Notes under the pieces: model-generated
Databases searched by the model: none
What the model saw: only the letters and a program-made list of their open reading frames with translations
Told to the model about the DNA's origin: nothing
Shown here: piece after piece, positions 14,564-21,902 of the stretch
How positions within the stretch are numbered: the stretch's first letter is position 1
Layout: every line of letters begins with the position of its first letter
Made by a program: the position numbers and the translations under genes
Origin: Nitrospirota bacterium
Lineage (GTDB): Bacteria > Nitrospirota > Leptospirillia > Leptospirillales > Leptospirillaceae
DNA: 56,592 nt
Assembly (NCBI GenBank): GCA_021810805.1
Contig: JAJZHW010000010.1
Location: 1-56,592, forward strand
Direction of reading: 5' to 3'

Positions 14564-15016
14564 CTAGCGGATATGGATGGCCGTAATGAGAAGGCTTCCA
14601 TGGAAACGGCGATAGCTGACGGAGACCTTCTGTCCCGCCTGAAGGGCGCTCATGCCGACCTTTTTCTTGCCCTTGAAGATGGCGGTCTTGGAGTTGAGAT
14701 CGCCACCAAAGACGAACTCGTCTTTCTTTCCGGCGTTCTTGACGACGACGAGAGTCATGGGCTGGGAGTTCATGTCCATGTCGCGAACCACGCCGAACAT
14801 CCCGGTTCCGGACTTGCGGGCGACTCGGGCGTGCTTCTTGGCCGCTTTTTTCTTGGCCACTTTCTTGGCAGGTGCGGCCTTCTTTGCGGGTGCGGGCTTC
14901 GCGGCGGTTGTGGCCGGAGTGGCATCGGCAGCGTAGGCGGCGGCAAGCGGGGAAACGGTCAGCCCTGTGGCTGCGAGCAGCATGAGACCCCAGAAAACTT
15001 TTGTAAATCCTTTCAT
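14564..15016 (-). CDS. Secreted Lys/Ala-rich protein, unknown
   Basis: 150 residues from ATG 15016 with AAGGAGG upstream. A clear signal peptide is cut near AYAADA (about residue 29). Residues 30-68 are an Ala/Lys/Pro-rich, strongly basic low-complexity segment (KKAAPAKKVAKKKAAKKHAR) like histone tails or nucleic-acid/LPS-binding linkers. The C-terminal 80 residues look like a small beta-barrel (GMFGVVRDMDMNSQPMTLVV, TAIFKGKKKVGMSALQAGQK, VSVSYRRF). I do not recognise the family. Upstream of pal on the same strand with a 99-bp gap, it may be co-transcribed. The basic segment suggests electrostatic binding to cell-surface polymers. Confidence 0.75.
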   Translation of the reverse strand: MKGFTKVFWGLMLLAATGLTVSPLAAAYAADATPATTAAKPAPAKKAAPAKKVAKKKAAKKHARVARKSGTGMFGVVRDMDMNSQPMTLVVVKNAGKKDEFVFGGDLNSKTAIFKGKKKVGMSALQAGQKVSVSYRRFHGSLLITAIHIR

Positions 15017-15613
15017 TCAATCCTCCTTGGTCCGATCATTCGTCGGTTGTTTTTGTCCTCAAGCCGGTTCTTCCGGCCTGTCAAGATTGGTGGAACGTTA
15101 TCTCGAGCTCTCCCCCGGGGCCTCCTTCTTATCCAGCCTCTTTTTCATGCCGCCATCTTGCTTGTCCGTGTTCATTCATCCCTGAAAAGACAGTGCCAGA
15201 CGGGTTTCGGCTTGTCCCATCAAGGGAATTCAGGAGGAGCGGCAGATCGCAGCTTTCGCGCCTACAATACATAAACTTCTAAATGATATGAAATTATTTT
15301 CGTTAATACAAGGGGTCTTTGTAAAAAAGAAATTTTCGCCTCCGCCTTCTGGGGGAAGCTTGTTTAAATATGTAAATATATTAAAAAGATAGGTAAAAAC
15401 CTGAAAAAAGTTAATGAAAGGGAGTCTTGAGAGTGTTCACTTGAGATTCCCCAGGATGAGCCCTATGATTGAGACGAGATTTTTCTCTCGTATCTTCTCT
15501 GTCATTCCATGATTTTCAGAAGGCTCGGCGAGTGAAGGGACTCAATCCCTCCGCTTGACTGGGGGGGCTCCTTCGACAGGTTCCTCTTCCAAAATCTTCT
15601 TGAATAAGGGGGG
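15017..15613. other. Long divergent intergenic region
   Basis: A 597-bp gap between divergent genes. The first 240 bp have ordinary composition without a credible ORF. Bases about 15260-15420 are AT-rich and probably hold promoters for one or both sides. Around 15472-15492 ACGAGA and TCTCGT form a short hairpin. No known riboswitch consensus, including the c-di-GMP classes, was recognised. Confidence 0.5.
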
Positions 15614-18600
15614 GTGGTGGAAGATCGACACGCTTTCCCCGAAAATCCTTCCGACGCTCCGCCCCCGATCCCACCTGAGGGAAGTTTGCCCTTTTCGCCG
15701 GACCTTTCCCGCTGGTTCTTCACCGAATCTCCCCGTGGCAGCTTCCTGCTCGATGGTCAGGGGAATCTTCTTGCTGCCAACCCGATGTTTTATCGCATCA
15801 TCGGCTCCGCGTCCGCCAAGATTCTCTCTCGTCCCTTTCATTCATGGTGTTTGAGCGCCCCTGAGATACTTCCTGCTCCTGGAGAAGAGATCTCCTTTGC
15901 CTCCACCTTTGGGGGGGACGACGTCGATCAGATTTACGGGACGGTCACCCTTCGTGGATCAAAATCGGGAGAGATCCCTGTCATCGTTGGGGAGTTTTTG
16001 GAGAGTCTTCCGGTCGTCGATCAACAAAGGGAGGTGAAGCGCCTCACCTGTTATAACCGGCTCCTGACCACCCTGGCTTCCTTTGTCGCAGATGAACGAT
16101 CGGAATATGATCTTTTCTCCGGGATCTGCGCCATGGTCGAAAAAATTGGTGGATTCCCTCTCGTTTGGGTCGCCTCTTTCGATGGGGACGGAGGCCTTCG
16201 ATCTCTTGCCTTTTCCGGAGATGGCAAGTTACTGGATTCCCTGCGTCTTTATTCTCGAAATCCGGCCGTACCGGGATATGTGCTGGAGCGGGAGGCCTTG
16301 CGACAGGGGCTTCCGTTGTTTGTTCCCGACCTTCTCGACCGGATTCGTGAATCGGGAAAGACCCCATGGCTTCACATCGTCGAGTCTTCAGGATTTATTG
16401 AAGGGGCTTTTCTTCCCCTTCTGAGGGGCGGGACTCCCTATGCCACTCTTTGCCTCTACTCCCGCTGGAAAGGCGCCTTTCTCCCTCCATGTGACGATAT
16501 CCTCAAAGCTCTGGCACAGATGCTCTCCCGGGCGCTCGACAGGCTCGATATGAGATTTCGGGAGAGGGAGGATCTGACGCTCCAAATGCACCTTCTCGAC
16601 CGCTCCCCCGCGGGAATCGCCCTCGTTCGGGAGGGTTCCCTGGTGTACGCCAATAAAGCCTTTGAAGGCCTTTTGGGATTTTCTTCGGTGGAGGAGTGGC
16701 GTGAAAAAGGGCTGAGCGCGCTGTGGGAGGATCCGAAAGAGGCCCGGCGGGTGTCGGAGGCCCTCGAATCTTTGTCCGTTTTTCCTCAAAACCTCTCCTT
16801 GCCGGCTGTCCGGGCAAGAATGAGAGACGGAACTCCCCTTGTCCTTGATCTCTCCCTCCAGGTGGTCGCTCGCGGAGGGGAGCAGACGATTATCATGACG
16901 GCACTTGATGCCACCGAACGGGTCTCTTGCGAGATTTTCAGGAACACGATCTCCGATCTTCGTCCGGAGATGGCGAAGGCCGAGAGCGAAGAGGAAGTGT
17001 TCCGGGTTCTCTTTGAACGGCTACTGATGGAAGGGGAGATCCGGACCGTTGGGCTTTGGGTGGCGGGGGAGGGGAGATTTCTCCATCTTTCTTCGTCTGG
17101 GTCGGAGAGGCACATTCAAAAGACTTCTTCTTCCGGGACGGAGGCCGATTCGACCCCTTGGCCTCCCCTTGAAGACGAGCTTTCCCGGTGTGCCAGAGAG
17201 CGAACCGCCAGGATCATCTCCCGGAGGGAAGAGCAGGGAGTCGATGTGGCTCTTTTTCCGGTGTCTCGTGGCGAAAATCCCTGGGGGGTTCTGACGCTTG
17301 TTTCCTCTTCCTCGGGGTTCTTCGGCTCCGGCTTTCATCCCCTTTTTTCCGGTGCGGCGGAAACTCTGTCGCTGGCGCTCGACCGCCTCGATCTCCGGCG
17401 CTCCCGCCAGGAGACCTCCTCCATTCAGACGGCCATCCTTGGCCACTCGAGGTCCGGGATCCTTCTGGCCGAGGGGCGGACCATCACCTATGTCAACCCC
17501 CGTCTTCTGGAGATGTTCGGCTACGAGCGCATCGACGAGCTCGTGGGAAGGGAGAGCCGTATCCTGTACCGAACGGAGGAGGAGTTTCGGCGGGTGGGGG
17601 AGATACTCTTTCCGGCGATTCTCGAGGGGAAGCCGATTCTTCTCAAGGATCTTGCCGGGGTTCGAAAGGACGGGACCCCGATCTGGATCGATCTCTATGA
17701 TGTGACGGCGGAGGTCGGGGGCAAGAAGATCCTCATCGCCACGCTGACGGACTCCACAGAGCGCCACAACCAGGAGGAAAGCCTTCGCTGGATCGCCAGG
17801 TTCCGGGGCTATCTGGCCGAACTGCGAAGGATTGGGCAGATTCATGGGGAGGAGGAGATTCTTCAAAAGGCGATTTCGCTTCTTTCGGAAGAGGAGATCG
17901 TCGATTCGGCCTCGATTCTCCGCCCGGATGGGGGAGGGGGGATGGTTGTCGAGGTCGGAGAAGATCTTTCCGATCCTCTGCCATCCCTTCCTCCCGAGGA
18001 GGCCAGGGCCCTTGCCGCCGCCTTTGAATCCGGAGGGGCGTGGTGGAGCGGAGACGGGGGCGAGGGGGGATCGGCCCATCCGGGAGTTCGAGGCGGGATT
18101 TCCCTCATGCGAGGGGGACGGCCCTGGGCTCTTCTGTTTCTCACGGGTTCGAGCCGGGGGCTGACGCTCCCCGAGATCCGGGAGATTGTCGAAGAGACGG
18201 GCCGCAGCATCTCTCAAGCTCTCGACCGACGTGACCTCGAGTTTCGAGAGCGGGAGCTTTTCGCGCTGAACCAGGCCATCACCGGGAATGCCCGCGTCGG
18301 CTTTTCCCTCATCGACCTGGCCAATCACACTCTCGTTTATGTAAATCCCTTCCACCTCGAAGAGCTGGGGTATGAGCCGGGGGCAGAGGTGAGGGGTCTC
18401 CCGGCTCGCCTCTTTCTTGCGGATGACGAGGAGGTGCGGCATCTGGGTGAGTCCCTGGAAACGGCCCGCCGGGAAAATCGGGAATGGGTCAGCCTCGTTA
18501 ACGTCCGACTTCGAAGAAAGGATGGATCCATCCTTCTCTTCGACCTTTTTGGACGATGGGTCGGTCATGCCGGATCTGGGAGATTTCTCTGGACCGCCGT

Positions 18601-20125
18601 CAATGCCACCGAACGGAATCGGCTCCAGCGACGGATCGAATACGAGGCGACCCACGACAGCCTGACCGATCTTCCCAACAGGAGGGCGATGGAGGATTAC
18701 CTCGAGAGGGCGATCGCCCGTTCCCGGCGAAGTGGCCGGGGACTCGTGACCGCGCTGATCGACCTCGACGACTTTAAACTCGTGAACGATCTTTATGGCC
18801 ACGAGGCGGGAGACGCGCTCCTTCGGGACTTTGCAAACAGGGCCAAGGGTCTTCTCCGGGAGACGGACTTTTTCTGCCGCCTCGGGGGAGACGAGTTCGT
18901 CATCGTTTTCGAGTTTGAGGGGAAGAATCCCGCCGCCATGAACGAAGAGCTGGAGACCGTCCTCGATCGTCTCCATGGCGCCGTGGAAGACCCTTTTGAT
19001 ATCGGAGGAGGAAGGTCGGCCCGGGTGGGGATGACCCTGGGTCTGGCCTATATGATGGAAAAGACGGAGACTCCGGATGAACTCCTGCGGGAGGCCGATC
19101 AGGTCATGTATGCCCTCAAGTCGGACAAAGGGCAGCGGGCACGCTGGTGGTCCGATCGGCGGGATCCCCTGAAGATGCCTGTCTCTTCGGTGTTGAGAAC
19201 GGAAGAGTTTGCGTCGTTCGGCCGGGAGGTGGAAGCGCTTTTGACTCGGGTGGCGCCTCTCGTCGAGCGGGTGACGGTCCGGTTTGTGGAAGAGTTTTAC
19301 GAGCTCCTGGAAAAGGAGCCGAAGGCCCGCGAAATCCTCGAGCGGCTGGATTTGTCGCTCCTTGGAAGACTCAAGGAGGCTCAGGGACGCCACCTCGCCT
19401 TTCTTCTGGCGCCGACCACGACGGCATCGGACATTCGGAAGAGATCCCGGGCGCTGGGAGAGATCCATGCCTTCAATGGGGTCGAGCTCTCTCTCCTGGT
19501 GCACTCCAAGGTGATCTACAGCCAGCTGTTGACGAAAACGGTCGGAGAGTCCCGGCTTTCCGGGGGGGATCAGATGCGCCTTCATCTGGTGATCGAAGAG
19601 CGTCTGGGGCTCGACATTCGCTGTCAGTCCGAGGCGGGATCGCGGATCGAGGAGGTCTATCGCGAGAGACTCTTTTGCCCGCTCCTCCCTGCCGGAGGGG
19701 GCCGGTCTTCCCGGGAAGAGGAGCTGACAAGCCTCTCGCGTCTTCCGGGGATCACCGGAGCCGCCCTTCTCTCCTTCGCGGGGGACAGGGCCCCGATCGC
19801 GACGGTCGTCCCCGAGGGCTTCCGTCCGTTTCTTCTGGCACCATCGGATCTTCTCGTTCGGCTCCGGGAAGGGGGACTCTTCCCGATCCGGGATCCGGCG
19901 GAGCCTCCCGACGGACTCACCCGATCCTTGGCCACCCTTCCCGTTCTTTCCGTCCCGCTTCTTCCCGGAGGAGAGGAGCCAGGGACTCCGGTGGGATTGT
20001 TGTTGCTGGGAGGACGGTATCCCGGACAGTTTTCCACTCCTTGGCTCAAAAGCTTTCTGAGCGCAATGGCCTGGCGTTGGGGTGTCTTGCTGGCCAGCGA
20101 GAGAGGGGCGGGGGGAGCCAAGTGA
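15614..20125 (+). CDS. Giant PAS/GAF sensor diguanylate cyclase with globin-like domain
   Basis: 1503 residues from GTG 15614 (a second GTG at 15617), behind a G-rich ribosome site. No membrane helix is apparent, so it should be cytoplasmic. Order: PAS (about 30-130), GAF (145-320), PAS (325-440), a divergent GAF (445-600), PAS (605-720), GAF (730-870), PAS (880-1000), then GGDEF (about 1005-1165). The cyclase site FCRLGGDEFVIV is intact and an RxxD inhibition site (RETD) lies five residues before it. After that comes a helical domain (about 1198-1330) like globin-coupled sensors, with LGEIHAFNGVELS placing a candidate haem-ligand His at about 1285, then a GAF-like tail. Predicted to make c-di-GMP under control of several ligands, perhaps including haem-bound gas. 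Confidence 0.88.
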   Translation: MVEDRHAFPENPSDAPPPIPPEGSLPFSPDLSRWFFTESPRGSFLLDGQGNLLAANPMFYRIIGSASAKILSRPFHSWCLSAPEILPAPGEEISFASTFGGDDVDQIYGTVTLRGSKSGEIPVIVGEFLESLPVVDQQREVKRLTCYNRLLTTLASFVADERSEYDLFSGICAMVEKIGGFPLVWVASFDGDGGLRSLAFSGDGKLLDSLRLYSRNPAVPGYVLEREALRQGLPLFVPDLLDRIRESGKTPWLHIVESSGFIEGAFLPLLRGGTPYATLCLYSRWKGAFLPPCDDILKALAQMLSRALDRLDMRFREREDLTLQMHLLDRSPAGIALVREGSLVYANKAFEGLLGFSSVEEWREKGLSALWEDPKEARRVSEALESLSVFPQNLSLPAVRARMRDGTPLVLDLSLQVVARGGEQTIIMTALDATERVSCEIFRNTISDLRPEMAKAESEEEVFRVLFERLLMEGEIRTVGLWVAGEGRFLHLSSSGSERHIQKTSSSGTEADSTPWPPLEDELSRCARERTARIISRREEQGVDVALFPVSRGENPWGVLTLVSSSSGFFGSGFHPLFSGAAETLSLALDRLDLRRSRQETSSIQTAILGHSRSGILLAEGRTITYVNPRLLEMFGYERIDELVGRESRILYRTEEEFRRVGEILFPAILEGKPILLKDLAGVRKDGTPIWIDLYDVTAEVGGKKILIATLTDSTERHNQEESLRWIARFRGYLAELRRIGQIHGEEEILQKAISLLSEEEIVDSASILRPDGGGGMVVEVGEDLSDPLPSLPPEEARALAAAFESGGAWWSGDGGEGGSAHPGVRGGISLMRGGRPWALLFLTGSSRGLTLPEIREIVEETGRSISQALDRRDLEFRERELFALNQAITGNARVGFSLIDLANHTLVYVNPFHLEELGYEPGAEVRGLPARLFLADDEEVRHLGESLETARRENREWVSLVNVRLRRKDGSILLFDLFGRWVGHAGSGRFLWTAVNATERNRLQRRIEYEATHDSLTDLPNRRAMEDYLERAIARSRRSGRGLVTALIDLDDFKLVNDLYGHEAGDALLRDFANRAKGLLRETDFFCRLGGDEFVIVFEFEGKNPAAMNEELETVLDRLHGAVEDPFDIGGGRSARVGMTLGLAYMMEKTETPDELLREADQVMYALKSDKGQRARWWSDRRDPLKMPVSSVLRTEEFASFGREVEALLTRVAPLVERVTVRFVEEFYELLEKEPKAREILERLDLSLLGRLKEAQGRHLAFLLAPTTTASDIRKRSRALGEIHAFNGVELSLLVHSKVIYSQLLTKTVGESRLSGGDQMRLHLVIEERLGLDIRCQSEAGSRIEEVYRERLFCPLLPAGGGRSSREEELTSLSRLPGITGAALLSFAGDRAPIATVVPEGFRPFLLAPSDLLVRLREGGLFPIRDPAEPPDGLTRSLATLPVLSVPLLPGGEEPGTPVGLLLLGGRYPGQFSTPWLKSFLSAMAWRWGVLLASERGAGGAK

Positions 20126-20136
20126 TTGGCGTCTGG

Positions 20137-21066
20137 CTATTCGGAGAGGCTCGGCTGGTCGAGTCCCAGCCCCCGGGCCAGGGAGGCGGAGTTTTTCCGA
20201 AGGTGCTCGGTGAAGGGGGAGAATCTCGCATAGCTCGCGGCATTCCCGATGGAGACAAACCGGATGTATTCGGGGGAATGTCGTTCGTCGAGCAAGGGAA
20301 TGCAGACGGTGTCCCGGCTCACTTTGCTTCGGGGGAGAAGCGCCGAGCCGATTCCGTTTTGAGCCCATTGGGTGAGGGCACTGTAGCTGAAGGCCCGTCC
20401 CTCGTATTCCTGAAGGGTCACCTTGGCCTTCTTGAAAATTTCCCGGGTCACCCGTGACAGGCCGCAGGCATCGGGAACCATGACAAACTTCTGGTGCTGC
20501 AATATCTTGGCCGAAACGGAGCCGCAGGAGAGAAGGGGGGCGTCTCGGGTAATGAGCACCAGGGGTTCGTCGTAAAGAAAGAGCGAGATCATCTTCCCGA
20601 ATTCGGCGGTGAATTCCGAAATCAGGGGGACGAAGATGAAGTCGAGCCCGTCTGACAGAAGCATGTGCTGGAGCTGCTCGAGATTCTCCTCATAAAGAAC
20701 GATCTCGTCGTCGGGATTCTTATCCCGGAAGCTTTGGGTCAGGATGGAGGTGAATCCGGCATTGACCAGGGGAGAGACCCCGATGCGGATCAGGGCCTTC
20801 TCGGGAGAGAGGTAGTGCCGGGCCTGAAGGAGCAGGTTGGACTCCGCGCCCAATACGGATTTGATCAGGGGAATCATGGCCTTTCCGAAGGGAGAGAGGG
20901 CGACCGTGCGGGTTGTCCGCTCAAAGAGCTTGCCGCCCAGCTTTTCCTCCACCAGCGCCACTCCGTTGGACAGCGACGACTGGGTGACCTGGCATTTTTC
21001 TGCCGCCCGACTGAATGACTTCAGCTCCGCCGTTGCGGCCACAAACCTCAGATGGGTTAAGTTCAT
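20137..21066 (-). CDS. LysR-family transcriptional regulator
   Basis: 309 residues from ATG 21066, preceded by GGGAAG. Residues 1-60 are the winged helix (SFSRAAEKCQVTQSSLSNGV); residues 90-300 are the LysR effector-binding domain (IRIGVSPLVNAGFTSILTQS, PDACGLSRVTREIF). It is transcribed divergently from a small ABM-like gene 176 bp away, the classical arrangement in which the regulator controls its neighbour. It may be related to OxyR-like regulators (VPDACGLSR and a central cysteine), but no convincing redox Cys pair is seen. It ends 11 bp after the giant cyclase gene, convergently. Confidence 0.88.
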   Translation of the reverse strand: MNLTHLRFVAATAELKSFSRAAEKCQVTQSSLSNGVALVEEKLGGKLFERTTRTVALSPFGKAMIPLIKSVLGAESNLLLQARHYLSPEKALIRIGVSPLVNAGFTSILTQSFRDKNPDDEIVLYEENLEQLQHMLLSDGLDFIFVPLISEFTAEFGKMISLFLYDEPLVLITRDAPLLSCGSVSAKILQHQKFVMVPDACGLSRVTREIFKKAKVTLQEYEGRAFSYSALTQWAQNGIGSALLPRSKVSRDTVCIPLLDERHSPEYIRFVSIGNAASYARFSPFTEHLRKNSASLARGLGLDQPSLSE

Positions 21067-21242
21067 TCTTCCCAGGATTTTTTATTTATTGTTTTTTGAA
21101 ATATATGTTATCAACTATACCAATTTCTAAATGAAAATCAAAGCTGATACGATGCCTCTATCGGGGCATGAGAGAGTCGTCCTCCGGCTCCTTTCATGCA
21201 GGGCCATTCATTTGATTGCGGGGATTTCCCCAAGGAGAACAC
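21067..21242. promoter_or_regulatory. LysR/ABM divergent control region
   Basis: An AT-rich stretch (about 21078-21140) separates the divergent starts. ATGCC (21152-21156) and GGCAT (21165-21169) form an inverted repeat with an 8-bp spacer, and GTTATCAAC near 21108 is quasi-palindromic. Either could be a LysR operator half-site pair. AAGGAG just before 21243 is the ribosome site of the small gene. Confidence 0.4.
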
Positions 21243-21524
21243 ATGACCTATCTTGAAATCACGCTCAAAATCCAGGACAAGAACCGCCCTTCGGCTGCAG
21301 GCGTTTACACCAAGTTCAAGCCGCCCTTTCTTTCGACGATCCCCGGAGCCAAGTCAAAAGAGCTCCTTGTTCGCGATGAGGATGTGCAGGTTCTCCACGG
21401 CTTCGATTCTGTGGATAACGCCAAGAAGTATCTGACCAGCGATCTCTTCAACAAGGATGTTGTTGTGGCGCTCAAACCCTTCCTCGATGCTGCCCCGGAC
21501 GTCCGAATCTACCAGGTCGTCTGA
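21243..21524 (+). CDS. Small ABM-like (dimeric alpha/beta barrel) protein
   Basis: 93 residues from ATG 21243, with AAGGAG upstream; an in-frame codon at 21216 lacks a ribosome site. Alternating strands and helices (MTYLEITLKI, AKSKELLVRDEDVQVLHGF, SVDNAKKYLTSDLFNKDVV, VRIYQVV) fit the ferredoxin-like ABM/Dabb fold found in small monooxygenases, haem-degrading enzymes and stress proteins. No catalytic His or Asn set can be assigned. It stands alone, divergent from a LysR gene, and is followed by a strong hairpin, so it is probably a single-gene transcript controlled by that regulator. Function unknown. Confidence 0.75.
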   Translation: MTYLEITLKIQDKNRPSAAGVYTKFKPPFLSTIPGAKSKELLVRDEDVQVLHGFDSVDNAKKYLTSDLFNKDVVVALKPFLDAAPDVRIYQVV

Positions 21525-21902
21525 TCCCTCCTGGATCTGGGACGATTGTCACCTCGTTCCAGATCCTTCCTCTCCTCTCAAGGCCCCTCCCCTCTCGTTT
21601 TTCTCCTCTACAGTTTTTGTGACGACTCCCTTCCTCACCCTCCGGCCCCTGTGAGGATTCCCCGGGACTCCCTCTCCTTGAGACAAAAGGACGAGTGGTC
21701 TTTTGTCGCTCCTCCCTCGCCACGGAGAGCTTGATCTTCAGGGACGGTTGTTATTGAGAGAGAACTTCAGAGACGAAGGGCCGGGTTTGCTAGGAACCGA
21801 AGAGTGGCTGTGATAGGATGATTTCCGTGAGGATACGATGCGATTCCCCCTCAGTTTTCCGGAATGTCTCCGGAGATGATATGGATATGAAAAGAGGTTT
21901 TT
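21525..21902. other. Intergenic region upstream of rnr
   Basis: 378 bp. It starts with the 21533-21566 hairpin. A second hairpin lies at about 21682-21710, where GACAAAAG and CTTTTGTC form the arms. No ORF with a ribosome site is seen. The paired structures could belong to an untranslated leader of rnr. Confidence 0.4.
21533..21566 (+). terminator. Terminator-like hairpin after the ABM-like gene
   Basis: GGATCTGGGACGA (21533-21545) pairs with TCGTTCCAGATCC (21554-21566) as a 13-bp stem with one G-U pair and an 8-base loop. It lies nine bases past the stop. The downstream tract is pyrimidine-rich (TTCCTCTCC) rather than pure T. Confidence 0.65.

Noticed and set aside
15017-15613. c-di-GMP riboswitch in the leader of the giant cyclase gene
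   Set aside because: No match to the conserved GEMM-I or GEMM-II core sequences was seen; only a short hairpin and AT-rich sequence.
17021-20368. 1115-codon ORF antisense to the giant cyclase
   Set aside because: GC-rich shadow frame: composition dominated by Pro/Arg/Gly/Glu, no domains, and the plus strand has clear PAS, GGDEF and globin-like motifs.
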